Positions 11,456 through 21,189 are shown, numbered from the stretch's first letter. The stretch: 63,574 bases of DNA from Streptomyces huasconensis (GCA_004010275.1 RBWT01000016.1:1-63574), one strand, 5' to 3'. Notes: generated by a model not told the origin, from the letters alone. Program-made: numbers and translations.

Positions 11456-12401
11456 TCACGGGCAGCGCACGACCTGGCCGGCGTACGAGAGGTTCCCTCC
11501 GAAGCCGAACAGCAGGACCGGGTCGCCGGAGCGCAGCGTCCCCGCGCTCCACCAGCTTGGACAGGGCCATCGGGATGCTGCCCGCCGAGGTGTTCCCGGA
11601 GTCGACGACGTCCGCGCGACGACGGCGTTGACGGCGCCGATGCGCTCCGCGAGCGGTTCGATGATGCGCAGGTTGGCCTGGTGCAGGACGACCCCGGCGA
11701 GGTCGGCCGGGGTGAGTCCGGCGCGTTCGCACTGCGCGCGCCAGCGGCGGCAGCTGGGTCGTCGCCCAGCGGTAGACGCTCTGCCCCTCCTGGGCGAAGC
11801 GCGGCGGGGTGCCCTCGATGCGGACGGCGTTGCCCATCTCGGGCACCGAGCCCCACAGCACCGGGGCGATGCCCGGCTCCTGGCCGGGCCCGCACGCCTC
11901 GACGACGGCGGCGCCCGCGCCGTCACCGGTCAGCACGCACGTGGTGCGGTCGGTCCAGTCGGTGACCTCGGACATCTTGTCCGCGCCGATGACCAGGGCG
12001 CGGGTGGCGGCCCCGGCCCGCAGGGTGTGGTCGGCGGTGGCGAGGGCGTGCGTGAAGCCCGCGCACACGACGTTGATGTCCATCGCGGCCGGCGAGGGGA
12101 TGCCGAGCCGGGCCGCCACGCGGGCGGCCATGTTCGGCGAGCGGTCGATGGCCGTGGAGGTGGCGACCAGGACCAGGTCGATCGCGTCGGGGGTCAGGCC
12201 CGCGGCGGCGAGGGCCTTGCCGCCGGCGTGGGCGGCCAGCTCGTCGACCGGCTCCTCCGGACCCGCGATGTGCCGGGTGCGGATGCCCACCCGGGAGCGA
12301 ATCCACTCGTCGCTCGTGTCCACGGTGCCCGCCAGGTCCTCGTTGGTGAGGATCTGGGCGGGCTGGTAGTGGCCGACGGCGGCGATGCGCGAGCCGTGCA
12401 T
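11456..12401 (-). CDS. 3-oxoacyl-ACP synthase III (FabH-like), frameshifted
   Basis: Thiolase-fold condensing enzyme, about 315 residues after joining frames. Residues 1-225 are in one frame and include TSDEWIRSRVGI, the catalytic Cys113 in NVVCAGF and GDGAGAAV. The C-terminal half has at least two frameshifts (about 11750 and 11600) but keeps the catalytic His in VVLHQANLRI, the Asn in DSGNTSAGSIP and the terminal LLFGFGGNLSYAG. All three catalytic residues are present, so the enzyme was functional at least until recently. AAGGGGG precedes ATG 12401. No other fatty-acid or polyketide genes adjoin it, so it may serve a separate pathway. Confidence 0.83.
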
Positions 12402-12535
12402 GTACGGGTCCCCCTTGTTGCCGGAGATGCGGGACCCTCCAGTGTGCTCAGCGACTCACCGGTAACCGGGCAGGTAAAGCAACAGGAAAGCGGCGCCCCC
12501 TTTGGATGCTTCTCATGAGCCGGTCACCCCTGCGG

Positions 12536-12670
12536 TCACCCTCTGAAGAGTTGTGTGACCTTGTGTACGAGTTCATACAGTCCGTAGCCGAGCGGTAGCC
12601 CCACCCAGAGCCAGGCGAAGACGGTGAGCGGGCGGCGGTCACGGGGCGGTGTGCTCGGCGGGGTGGTCAT
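12536..12670 (-). CDS. Small membrane protein paired with the OFA transporter
   Basis: A 44-residue protein with one hydrophobic helix (VFAWLWVGLPLGYGLYELV) after a Pro/Arg-rich N-terminus. The ATG at 12670 lies inside the 3' end of the transporter gene (32-base overlap, different frame), with a strong GAGGGAGG 5-6 bases before it. It ends with TGA at 12536. Short proteins of this type sit next to OFA-family MFS carriers in actinobacteria and are annotated as an MFS small subunit; a role in folding or activity of the carrier is inferred from position only. Confidence 0.75.
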   Translation of the reverse strand: MTTPPSTPPRDRRPLTVFAWLWVGLPLGYGLYELVHKVTQLFRG

Positions 12671-13973
12671 CGTCGGCCTCCCTCGGGGCGGGGATGTGGT
12701 GGCGGGGGTGGACGGGGTGCACCAGTTCGTCGGCCACGAAACCGACGAGCAGCAGTCCGATCATGATGGCGAAGGAGAGGCCGTAGAGCGCCGAGCCGTG
12801 CCGTCCCGCCGCCTCTTGGTGGTCGGCCACCCGGTTCACGATCAGCGGGCCGAGCACGCCGGCCGTGGACCAGGCGGTGAGCAGCCGGCCGTGGATGGCG
12901 CCGACCTGGTAGGTGCCGAACAGGTCCTTCAGATAGGCGGGAACGGTCGCGAAGCCGCCCCCGTAGAAGGAGAGGATCACCAGCGCGCAGCAGATGAACA
13001 GCGGTTTCGAGGTGTCGCCGAAGCGTGCGATGAGCAGGTACATGAGCGCGCCGACGCCGAGGTAGACGCGGTAGACGTTCTTGCGGCCGATCAGGTCGGA
13101 GGCCGAGGACCAGCCGATGCGGCCTGCCATGTTGGCGGCGGAGAGCAGGGCGACGAAGCCGGCCGCGACGGAGACCGAGACGGGGGTCGCGGTGTCCGCG
13201 AAGAAGTCCGTGATCATGGGGGCGGCCTTCTCCAGGATGCCGATGCCCGCGGTCACGTTCATGCACAGCACGACCCACAGGCACCAGAACTGCGGGGTGC
13301 GGACGGCCTGTCGCGCCGACACCTGCGGTCCGTCCAGCGCGCCGGGCACGCCGGGCCGGCGCGCGCCCTCCGTACGCGGTACGCGCACCAGGAGGACCCC
13401 GAGCGCCATGAAGACGGCGTAGGTGAGGCCGTGCACGAGGAACGCGAGCGCGATGCCGTCGGTGTCGGTGCCGAAGGCGTCCAGCATCCGCGCCGACCAC
13501 GGCGAGGCGATGAGCGCGCCACCGCCGAAACCCATGATCGCGATGCCGGTGGCCATGCCCGGGCGGTCGGGGAACCACTTGATGAGGGTGGAGACGGGTG
13601 AGATGTAGCCGATGCCGAGGCCGATCCCGCCGACGAAGCCGTAGCCGAGGACGATCAGCCAGTACTGGCCGGTCGCGGCACCGAGCGCCGCGATCAGGAA
13701 GCCCGAGGAGAAGCAGAGGAGGGCCACGGTCATCGCCCAGCGCGGGCCGTTGCGCTCGACGAAGGTGGCGCCGAAGGCGGCGGACAGGCCCAGCATGACG
13801 ATGCCGAGCTGGAAGGGCAGCGCGCTCTGGGTGCCGCTGAGGTGCAGCGCGGATTCGAGGGGCGGTTTGAAGACGCTCCAGGCATAGGCCTGGCCTATGG
13901 AGAGATGCACCGACAGCGCGGCCGGGGGCACGAGCCAGCGGCTCCAGCCGGGGGGTGCGACGGGGGGCCTCAT
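12639..13973 (-). CDS. OFA family MFS transporter (oxalate/formate antiporter type)
   Basis: About 444 residues and 12 predicted membrane segments. The start is ATG 13973 (MRPPVAPPGWSRW); an in-frame upstream ATG adds only a basic stretch. Family features are SIGQAYAWSVFKPPLE at the first helix, GGIGLGIGYISPVS and KWFPDRPGMATGIAIMGFGG. It is divergent from fdhD, so formate or oxalate exchange is a sensible guess, though OFA members also carry other carboxylates. No frameshift. The 3' end overlaps a small membrane protein gene. Confidence 0.86.
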   Translation of the reverse strand: MRPPVAPPGWSRWLVPPAALSVHLSIGQAYAWSVFKPPLESALHLSGTQSALPFQLGIVMLGLSAAFGATFVERNGPRWAMTVALLCFSSGFLIAALGAATGQYWLIVLGYGFVGGIGLGIGYISPVSTLIKWFPDRPGMATGIAIMGFGGGALIASPWSARMLDAFGTDTDGIALAFLVHGLTYAVFMALGVLLVRVPRTEGARRPGVPGALDGPQVSARQAVRTPQFWCLWVVLCMNVTAGIGILEKAAPMITDFFADTATPVSVSVAAGFVALLSAANMAGRIGWSSASDLIGRKNVYRVYLGVGALMYLLIARFGDTSKPLFICCALVILSFYGGGFATVPAYLKDLFGTYQVGAIHGRLLTAWSTAGVLGPLIVNRVADHQEAAGRHGSALYGLSFAIMIGLLLVGFVADELVHPVHPRHHIPAPREADDDHPAEHTAP

Positions 13974-14055
13974 GATCCCGAAGGCTAGGAATCGGACGGG
14001 AAGTTGGGAAGAGGGCGCAACGCGCACTCCGCGCACCCTCGGCGCCGGCGCGATG

Positions 14056-14085
14056 CCGGTGCGATCGGCGCCGGTGCGATCGGCG
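14056..14085. repeat. 15-bp tandem duplication in the MFS/fdhD intergenic region
   Basis: CCGGTGCGATCGGCG occurs at 14056-14070 and again at 14071-14085, preceded by a partial third copy. Each contains the palindromic core GATCGGCGCC when read into the next unit. It lies between the divergent transporter and fdhD starts, where an operator would be expected, but a simple duplication is equally possible. Confidence 0.8.
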
Positions 14086-14199
14086 CCGACGTCCGTCCTG
14101 TCGTCGGGGCGGAGTCGGCCGGGACCTCACGCCGCACGTGCAGGACAATGACAAGGACCATTCGGCTGCCAGACGTACAGAACCGGGACTGATCAGGAC

Positions 14200-15048
14200 A
14201 TGGGACGAGTCACGGAGCGACGCAAGGTCATCCGCATCCGGGAGGGGCACGTCTCCGAGCGGCCCGACACCCTGGTCGCCGAGGAACCCCTGGAGATCCG
14301 GCTGAACGGCAGGCCGCTCGCCATCACCATGCGCACGCCGGGCGACGACTTCGCGCTCGCGGCGGGGTTCCTGGTGAGCGAGGGCGTGCTCGGCTCGGCG
14401 GACGACCTCCAGTCGATCGTGTACTGCGCCGGGGCGACCGCCGAGGGTGTCAACACGTACAACGTCGTCGACGTGAGGACCGCCCCGGGTGCCGTGATCC
14501 CCGACATCACGCTGGAGCGCAACGTCTACACCACCTCGTCCTGCGGCCTGTGCGGCAAGGCGAGCCTGGACGCGGTCCGCACCACGGCCCGTTTCCCGAT
14601 CGCCGACACTCCCCCGGTCCGGCTCGACGTGGAGCTGCTGTCGGTGCTGCCCGACCGGCTGCGCGCGGCGCAGCGGGTCTTCGACCGGACCGGTGGGCTG
14701 CACGCGGCGGCGCTCTTCTCCGAGGAGGGCGAACTGCTCGACATACGGGAGGACGTGGGGCGGCACAACGCCGTCGACAAGCTCGTCGGCCGGGCCCTTC
14801 AGGACGGGCGGCTCCCGCTGTCACGCGCGGTCCTGCTCGTGTCGGGCCGCGCCTCCTTCGAACTCGCCCAGAAGGCGGTGATGGCGGGCATCCCGGTGCT
14901 CGCCGCGGTCTCCGCGCCGTCCTCACTGGCGGTCGACCTGGCCGCCGAGACCGGTCTGACACTGGTCGGCTTCCTGCGCGGCTCCTCCATGAACGTGTAC
15001 GCGGGCGAGCACAGGGTCGCCTTGCGGGCGGCGGCCGCCCAGGGCTGA
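14200..15048 (+). CDS. fdhD: Formate dehydrogenase accessory sulfurtransferase FdhD
   Basis: A 282-residue protein. The sulfur-carrying CxxC motif is SSCGLCGK (Cys115, Cys118), and family strings include DDFALAAGFLVSEG, DVGRHNAVDKL and LLVSGRASFEL. FdhD passes sulfur to the molybdenum cofactor of formate dehydrogenase. No formate dehydrogenase gene is in this window. The neighbouring OFA transporter supports a formate-related locus. The frame is intact. Confidence 0.93.
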   Translation: MGRVTERRKVIRIREGHVSERPDTLVAEEPLEIRLNGRPLAITMRTPGDDFALAAGFLVSEGVLGSADDLQSIVYCAGATAEGVNTYNVVDVRTAPGAVIPDITLERNVYTTSSCGLCGKASLDAVRTTARFPIADTPPVRLDVELLSVLPDRLRAAQRVFDRTGGLHAAALFSEEGELLDIREDVGRHNAVDKLVGRALQDGRLPLSRAVLLVSGRASFELAQKAVMAGIPVLAAVSAPSSLAVDLAAETGLTLVGFLRGSSMNVYAGEHRVALRAAAAQG

Positions 15049-15235
15049 CCCGGGGCTGACCCGGGGCTGACCCGGGGCTGACCCGGAGCCGGGCCGGGGC
15101 TGACCGGGGCTGTCTCTGAGCCGACCCAGAGCTGACCCGGGGCGGTTTCGGAGCCGGCCCAGGGCTGGCCGGGGCTGCCTCTGAGCCGACCCAGAGCTGA
15201 CCGGGGCCGTCCCGGCGCTGCTGCGGCGGCGCCGC
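15046..15235. repeat. 11-bp CCGGGGCTGAC tandem array followed by a ~65-bp repeat
   Basis: Directly after the fdhD stop, CCGGGGCTGAC-type units run in tandem to about 15085. Two longer copies then follow: the string CTCTGAGCCGACCCAGAGCT begins at 15114 and again at 15179 (period 65). The array fills the whole gap between the convergent fdhD and MarR genes. Imperfect hairpins such as AGCCGACCCAGAGCT could form, so a terminator role is possible. Confidence 0.8.
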
Positions 15236-15240
15236 CCGGA

Positions 15241-15709
15241 TCACCTGCCTCCGGGCGCGCCCTCCTCCGTCACCCCGGAGATCCGCGTCAGCATCTCCAG
15301 GAACCGTGCCCGCTCGTCGGTGGAGAGGGGCGCGAGGAGTTCGCCGTTGGCGCGCTCGGCGGCGCGGGTGCAGCGGGTCAGGAGCCGCTTTCCCTCGGCG
15401 GTGATCGTGATCGCGTTCTTGCGGCGGTCCTTGGGGTCGGGCGCGCGGTCGACGAAGCCGTCGGCCTGGAGGTCGTTCAGCACGCCGACCATGTCCTTCG
15501 GGTCGAGCAGGACGCTGCGGCCCAGCTCCGCCTGGGCGAGGGGGCCGAGGTCGGCGACGGCCGCGAGCACCACGTGGTGCCACATCTTCAGGCCCTCGCC
15601 GCGCGAGCGTTCGGCGACCAGGCGTCCCGGGCCCCGGGCGGCCGCGCGGCCGAGCAGCCAGCGTGGGGAGGGTGCGGATGGTGCTGGGGGCGGGTGGTGT
15701 CGTCGGCAT
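15241..15709 (-). CDS. MarR family transcriptional regulator (one frameshift)
   Basis: About 155 residues when two frames are joined. The frame from the ATG at 15709 carries the first residues. After a shift near 15660 the sequence continues as WLLGRAAARGPGRLVAER, then KMWHHVVLAAVADLGPLAQAEL. The winged HTH with the wing DPKDRRKNAITIT is clear, and the C-terminal dimerisation helix ends at 15241. It is divergent from a quinone oxidoreductase gene and faces a pair of mirror-image operator-like sites, so autoregulation and control of that gene are likely. Confidence 0.82.
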
Positions 15710-15727
15710 GGGCGGAGCCTACCGAAG

Positions 15728-15780
15728 AATCATTGGACTTCCCAACGATGAGTGGCTTACCGTTGGGCTTCCCAATGATT
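15728..15780. promoter_or_regulatory. Twin MarR-type operator in the divergent promoter region
   Basis: Nested perfect inverted repeats centre on 15754: AATCATTGG (15728-15736) pairs with CCAATGATT (15772-15780), and CCCAACG (15741-15747) pairs with CGTTGGG (15761-15767). This gives two operator half-regions of the form TTGGRCTTCCCAA, each itself nearly palindromic and in opposite orientation. They lie between the MarR start (15709) and the oxidoreductase start (15807). Confidence 0.72.
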
Positions 15781-15806
15781 CCCCCATGCACCTGGAGGTG
15801 GTGTGG

Positions 15807-16726
15807 ATGCGTCGCGTCCGGTACGAACGCAGCGGCGGCCCCGAGGTCCTGTTCCTGGAGGAGGCTCCCGTCCCCGAGCCGGGGCCGGGCGAGCTGCTCG
15901 TGCGCGTCGAGGCCGCCGGTGTCACGCTGCCGTCGTCCGCAAAGTCCGTGAGCAGCGTGAGCCGATCGCGCTCGGCGGCGAGATCGCCGGGGAGGTCGTC
16001 GCGCTCGGCGAGGTCCCACGGCCACGCGCCGGGCGACCGGGTCACGGGGCTCGTCTTCGGGCACGGGTACGCCGACTACGCACTGCTGCACACCGCCATG
16101 GCCTCCCCCGTTCCTGACGGGGCGAGCGCGGTCGACGCCGTCGCGCTGGTCCGCTCCGGGCTCATCGCGTTCGGCGCGCAGGAGCCGCACGTCCCGCGCC
16201 CGGTGAGGCCGCGCTCGTCACGGCGGCGGCAAGCGGGGTCGGCCATCTCGCCGTACAGCTGGCGAAGGCGCGGGGGGCCGGGCGCGTCGTGGGCGCCGTG
16301 TCCGACCCCGGCAAGGCCGCCTTCGTGCGCGGGCTCGGCGCCGACGACGTCATCACGTACGACCGTCAGGACTGGGGAGAGCCGGTCGACTACGTCCTGG
16401 ACGCGGTCGGCGGCGACCTGCTCCCCTCCGCCGTCACGGCTCTCGCCCCGCACGGCCGGCTGGTGGCCTACAGCTCGGGCGGCGGCACGGTGGCGGCGTA
16501 CGACCTGCTCGTCGGCGCGAAGTCGGTCATCGGCTTCCAGATGGCGCTGATCGCGCGCGGCAGGCCCGAGCTGTACGAGGCGTGGCGGCGGGAGGTGTGG
16601 CGCCTGTACGAGGCGGGTGAGCTGCGGCCCGCCGTGCACGCGCAGTTCGCGCTGGAGGACGCGGCCCTCGCCCACGCGGCGATCGAGGAGCGGAGCAACC
16701 TCGGGAAGGTGGTCCTCGTGCCGTGA
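15807..16726 (+). CDS. Zinc-independent quinone oxidoreductase-like MDR protein, three frameshifts
   Basis: Medium-chain dehydrogenase/reductase of the NADPH:quinone reductase type, about 305 residues when joined. The ATG at 15807 is chosen because GGAGG lies 8 bases upstream. Order: RYERSGGPEVLFLEEAPVPE, then in a second frame REQREPIALGGEIAGEVVAL, back to the first frame for DRVTGLVFGHGYADYALL, then VTAAASGVGHLAVQLAKARG (NADP-binding Rossmann motif) in a third frame, ending in LGADDVITYDRQDWGE and the stop at 16726. It is probably controlled by the divergent MarR protein. Confidence 0.82.
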
Positions 16727-16863
16727 CCCGACGCGCGGTGACGCCGGTGCACGGTTCTTGTGAGGCGGGGTGGCCCTCAGTACCGTCTATGGCTCGCACG
16801 TAGGACGTGGGATGTCAGGATGTCCAGTCGCTGTCGCCGTCGCCACGAAAGGCGGGCCGCACC

Positions 16864-18800
16864 ATGTCGTCGCTGTCACCGAGCCCATCGAGCCCACCGC
16901 GCCCACCGAGCCCGTCGCGATCCGGCCTTCGCGTACGCCTCAGATCCCTGCGCACCGCCATCGCCGCCCTGACCGCCGTAACCGTCGGCGCGCTGCTGCC
17001 GACCCCCGGGGCGCAGGCGGCGCCGGAGCGGACGGCGGCGTTCGAGGAGCAGGTGCTGTTCAAGGCCTCGCAGGATCCGGGGTACGCCTGCTTCCGCATT
17101 CCGGCCGTGGTGAGGACGGTCAAGGGGACCCTGCTCGCCTTCGCCGAGGGCCGGGTCGACAACTGCGGCGACGCGGGTGACATAGACCTGGTGCTCAAGC
17201 GGTCGCACGACGGGGGCCGCACCTGGGGTCCGCTCCAGGTCATCAACGAGGGCGGGGGCGACACCCACGGCAACCCGGCGCCTGTCGTGGACCGGACGAC
17301 CGGCCGTGTGCTGCTCGCGGAGACCTTCAACACCGGCCGCACGGACGGCAAGAACTGCGACATCCCCTGTGACCGCACCCCCCACCTCCAGCACAGCGAC
17401 GACGACGGCCGCACCTGGTCGCAGCCGCGCGACCTGAGCGAGGAGATCCTGCCGGACAACTGGAACTCCTGGTACGCGACCGGGCCCGTGCACGGCGTCC
17501 AGCTGACCCGCGGCCGGCACGCGGGGCGGCTCGTCTTCGCCGTCAACGCCGAGACGTGGGACGCAGCCGGATAAGCGCCAACCACGCGGCGCTGGCCGTC
17601 AGCGACGACGGCGGCGACCACTGGCGGATCGGCGCCACGGACTCCTACCCGGTCGACGCCGACGGCACGTTCCGCCAGAAGCCGTCCGAGATGACCGTCA
17701 CCGAGCGGCCCGACGGCGCGCTCCACGTCAGCGGGCGCGAGCAGGACGGCACCGACCTCGGCCACCGCACCCAGGCGGTGAGCCGGGACGGCGGCACGTC
17801 CTTCACCGCCCCCTTCCGGGCGGTCCCCGACCTCTACGCGCCCCAAGTGCAGTGCTCCACCCTCCAGTCGGGCAAGCGGATGCTGCTCGCCTGCCCCGGC
17901 GACCCCGACCGCCGCCGCACGATGCAGATCCGCTCCTCCTACGACGGCGGCCGCACCTGGGACAGCGTCGACCGGGGCACGACGGTCACCACGGACTGGT
18001 CCGGCTACTCCGACCTGGTGCGGGCCGACGGCGCGCACATCGGACTGCTGTACGAGGCCGGGGCGGTCGAGGCGCGCGACGAGATCCGCTTCGCCCGCTT
18101 CACCGAGGAGTGGCTGAAGCCGCGCCGCGGCCCCGACCCGACGACCCGCGACCACGCCCCGGGCGCCCGCGCCGCGGCCGTGCTCGGCGGTGCGCGCGAG
18201 ACCCCGGGACGCTTCGGCGGCGCACTCGCCCTGGTCGGCGCGGACGACGCCGTACGCCTGCCGTTCCGCCGCCAACTGCCGCTCGGTGAAGAGGACTTCA
18301 CCGCCTCCCTGTGGTTCCGCTACTCCGCGGCCACCGGCGAACAGCCGCTGCTCTGGATGGGCGGCATCGGCACCAACCAGCCGCAGGTGTGGCTGCGCGG
18401 CGAGCCCGCGAGCGACCGCGTCACGGGGCTGATCACCACGCGCGACGGCGGCACGCCGCCGAGGTCCGCCGCCGTGCGCACCACGGACGCGTACAACGAC
18501 GGCGAGTGGCACCACATCGCGCTGCGCCGGAGCGAGGGCCTGCTCACGCTCTTCCTCGACGGAGAGCGCGTCACCGCCCCGGACGTGCCGGGCTCGGTAA
18601 GCCGCAACTCCGCCTTCGGCATGCACATCGGTCAGCGCATGGACAGCCGCGCCCACTTCACCGGGTCGGTCGACGACGTGGCGGTGTACGACAGGGCCCT
18701 GAGCGACGCGGAGGTGGAAGCCCTGCGTACGGGTGAGGCTCCTGTGACACGGGACACCGTCGCCCGGCTCCCCATGGACCGCGTGCGCGGCAGCAACTAA
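16864..18800 (+). CDS. Secreted exo-alpha-sialidase with LamG-like domain (one frameshift)
   Basis: About 645 residues when joined. The ATG at 16864 opens a signal peptide (RTAIAALTAVTVGALL, then GAQAAPE). The GH33 six-bladed propeller shows the arginine-triad FRIP motif (CFRIPAVV) and Asp-boxes SHDGGRTW, SDDDGRTW, SDDGGDHW and SYDGGRTW. The nucleophile region is consistent with GLLYEAG. A C-terminal concanavalin-like LamG domain follows (DGEWHHIALRR, FTGSVDDVAVYDRALSDAEV). The frame breaks once near 17565 inside the propeller. It probably releases sialic acid from external glycans and is co-directional with the next gene. Confidence 0.88.
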
Positions 18801-18810
18801 CGTCCCCGGC

Positions 18811-20070
18811 GTGTCCGACCGAGAACGTCGCGGAGGCGGGGGCGGCAGGATCTGGCTGGTCCTGCTGCTCGCCGCCGCCTGCGCGGCCGTCCTGCTGATC
18901 GCCCTGCCGGAAGACGACCGGGAGGGCGCGCCCGACGCGGCGTGCCGCCCCCGTACCGTGGCGTCCTGGTCCGCCGACGACAAGGCGACGGGAGAGTTCG
19001 CAGCGCTACGGCGACGACGGCCGCGGACCGACGACTGGACGGGCGGGGACGGCACCCACTCGGTGCGGCTGCCGGACGGGCGCGTCCTGTGGCTGTTCTC
19101 CGACACCTTCCTCGGCCAGGTCCACGCCCCGCCCAACCCGGTGGGCCAGCCGCACACCTGGCGCGACACCAGCGCGCCGATGGTGCGCAACTCGGCCGTG
19201 GTGATGTCCCGTTCGGGCACCCTGCACCGTACCCTTCCCGCCCCGCTCTTCCCCGACCCGGCGCCCCAGCAGTGGCGCTGGCCGGTGGCTGCGCGGGTCG
19301 AACCCCGTTCGCCGGGCGCGGACGAGCAGGTCGTCCGCGTCCTGCTGTGGAACCGCATGGCGAGCCAGGGCCCCTGGATCTACGGCGTTCCCCTCGCCAC
19401 GGAGGTCGCCACGCTCTCCCTGCCGGATCTACGCGTCGAGGGCATCGTGAAGGTCTCCGACCAGCAGGGCGTCGAGGACCCGGAGAAGCGGGTGCTGTAC
19501 GGCGCGGCGACGGTCGACGACGACGGCTGGACGTACGTCTTCGGCGGCACCGACGCCCAGGCCACCTCGCGTCCCTCCTCGCACGCCCATGTCGCGCGCG
19601 TCCGGCACGGCAGGCTCGCCGAGGCCGACGCGTGGGAGTACTGGGACGGCGAGGAGTGGGGGCGTGCGGCCACGTCGCGGCCGGTCCTCGGGGACGGGAG
19701 GCGCAAGGGGGTGGGCAGCGCGTTCACGGTCGTACGGGACAAGGGCACCTATGTGCTGTTCACCATGGCCGCGGGCGCCGAAGGGCTGACCACCGTCACG
19801 TCGTACTGGTCCTGCTCCCCCACCGGGCCCTGGCACGGCCCCGCCAAGGCGTTCGAGGCGCCGCTGCCGAAGGACGCGGCGGTGCGCCAGGAGACGGCGG
19901 CCTACAACCCGCAGGCCCATCCGGCGCTCGGCGGGGACGGGCGCGTGGTGCTGAGCTACGACGTCAACTGGCTGGACCCGGTGCCCGCGAGCGCGCAGGC
20001 GAACGTCAACCGGAACGTGGCGCTGTACCGGCCGCGGTTCGTGACGCTGCGGCTGGGTGCGCCGCGCTGA
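18811..20070 (+). CDS. Secreted or anchored DUF4185-like beta-propeller protein
   Basis: A 419-residue protein starting 10 bases after the sialidase stop (GTG 18811). An N-terminal transmembrane or signal segment (IWLVLLLAAACAAVLLIAL) is followed by a propeller-like domain with RVLWLFSDTFLG, YVFGGTDAQ and the C-terminal AYNPQAHPAL and VVLSYDVNWLDP. This layout fits the DUF4185/DUF5005 group of glycosidase-like propellers. Function is unknown; the position suggests cooperation with the sialidase in outer glycan breakdown. Confidence 0.7.
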   Translation: MSDRERRGGGGGRIWLVLLLAAACAAVLLIALPEDDREGAPDAACRPRTVASWSADDKATGEFAALRRRRPRTDDWTGGDGTHSVRLPDGRVLWLFSDTFLGQVHAPPNPVGQPHTWRDTSAPMVRNSAVVMSRSGTLHRTLPAPLFPDPAPQQWRWPVAARVEPRSPGADEQVVRVLLWNRMASQGPWIYGVPLATEVATLSLPDLRVEGIVKVSDQQGVEDPEKRVLYGAATVDDDGWTYVFGGTDAQATSRPSSHAHVARVRHGRLAEADAWEYWDGEEWGRAATSRPVLGDGRRKGVGSAFTVVRDKGTYVLFTMAAGAEGLTTVTSYWSCSPTGPWHGPAKAFEAPLPKDAAVRQETAAYNPQAHPALGGDGRVVLSYDVNWLDPVPASAQANVNRNVALYRPRFVTLRLGAPR

Positions 20071-21061
20071 GCGACTCCTCGCCGTCGAAGTCGCGCGGAT
20101 CGCGCGAGCGGCGTTTGGCGATGACCGCGCAGACCATCAGCTGCATCTGGTGGAAGAGCATCAGCGGCAGGACGGCGAGGGAGGCGTGCGCCCCGAACAG
20201 GACGCTGGCCATGGGCAGCCCGGCGGCCAGGGACTTCTTCGACCCGGCGAACTGGATCGCGACGCGGTCGCCGCGGTTGAAGCCGAGCCGCTTGGCGCCG
20301 TACCAGGTCAGCGTCAGCATCACGGTGAGCAGCACCGCCTCGACGCCGAGCAGCGCGAGCAGCCGCCACGGAGTGACCTGGCTCCAGATGCCCTGCACCA
20401 TGCCCTGGCTGAAGGCGGTGTAGACGACGAGCAGGATCGATGCGCGGTCCACGTACCCGAGGACCTTCTTGTGCCGCGTGACGAAGCCGCCGACCCAGCG
20501 GCGCAGCAGCTGTCCGGCGACGAACGGCACGAGCAGTTGCAGCACGATTCTGACGACGGAGTCCGCCGAGAAGCCGACGCCCCTGCTGCCGAGCAGGGCG
20601 GCGGCGAGCAGCGGGGTGAGCAGGATGCCGGCGAGGGAGGAGAAGGAGCCCGCGCAGATGGCGGCGGGGACGTTGCCGCGGGCCATGGAGGTGAAGGCGA
20701 TGGACGACTGGATGGTGGAGGGCACCAGCGTGAGGAAGAGGAAGCCGCTGTAGAGCGCGGGGGTCAGGACGTGGGGCACGAGCCCCTTCGCCGCGAGCCC
20801 GAGCAGCGGGAAGACGAGGAACGTACAGGCGAGGACCGTGACGTGCAGCCGCCAGTGCTTGAGCCCGTCGAGCGCTTCCCGGGTGGACAGCCGGGCCCCG
20901 TAGAGGAAGAAGAGGAACGAGACGGCGGCGGTGGAGGCCCCTGAGGCGACGTCCGCGGCGGTGCCGCGGGCGGGTATGAGCGCCGCGATCCCCACGGTCG
21001 CGAGCAACGCCACGATGTAGGGGTCGACCGGCATCCAGGACGGCCACGTCAGGCGTTTCAC
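20006..21061 (-). CDS. Bile acid:sodium symporter family transporter (SBF-like/YfeH type)
   Basis: About 351 residues with nine to ten hydrophobic segments. GTG 21061 is preferred because GGAG lies just upstream and the protein then begins KRLTWPSWMPVDPYIVALL as in the family. Characteristic strings are SFLFFLYGARLS, LTLVPSTIQSSIAFTSMARGN (crossover helix region) and QFAGSKKSLAAGLPMA. The 3' end overlaps the convergent DUF4185 gene by about 65 bases, giving a long Ala/Ser-rich tail. It is divergent from a LysR gene that probably regulates it. The substrate is an unknown organic anion. Confidence 0.85.
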   Translation of the reverse strand: MKRLTWPSWMPVDPYIVALLATVGIAALIPARGTAADVASGASTAAVSFLFFLYGARLSTREALDGLKHWRLHVTVLACTFLVFPLLGLAAKGLVPHVLTPALYSGFLFLTLVPSTIQSSIAFTSMARGNVPAAICAGSFSSLAGILLTPLLAAALLGSRGVGFSADSVVRIVLQLLVPFVAGQLLRRWVGGFVTRHKKVLGYVDRASILLVVYTAFSQGMVQGIWSQVTPWRLLALLGVEAVLLTVMLTLTWYGAKRLGFNRGDRVAIQFAGSKKSLAAGLPMASVLFGAHASLAVLPLMLFHQMQLMVCAVIAKRRSRDPRDFDGEESLSAAHPAAASRTAAGTAPRSG

Positions 21062-21071
21062 GGTGCTCCAT

Positions 21072-21114
21072 GCTCTCGGGGGCGGTATCCGGCGCTCTCG
21101 GGGGCGGTATCCGG
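21072..21114. repeat. 21-bp direct repeat upstream of the symporter start
   Basis: GCTCTCGGGGGCGGTATCCGG is found at 21072-21092 and again at 21094-21114, one base apart (period 22). It lies just upstream of GTG 21061, in the symporter/LysR intergenic region. The two copies are identical, so the duplication is recent or maintained. Confidence 0.88.
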
Positions 21115-21189
21115 CCCGCGGCCGGAACGTGCCCACTCCATGATCCTCCTGTCCGGCGTCATCGGGAACGCCGTACACCGCTCTCACTG

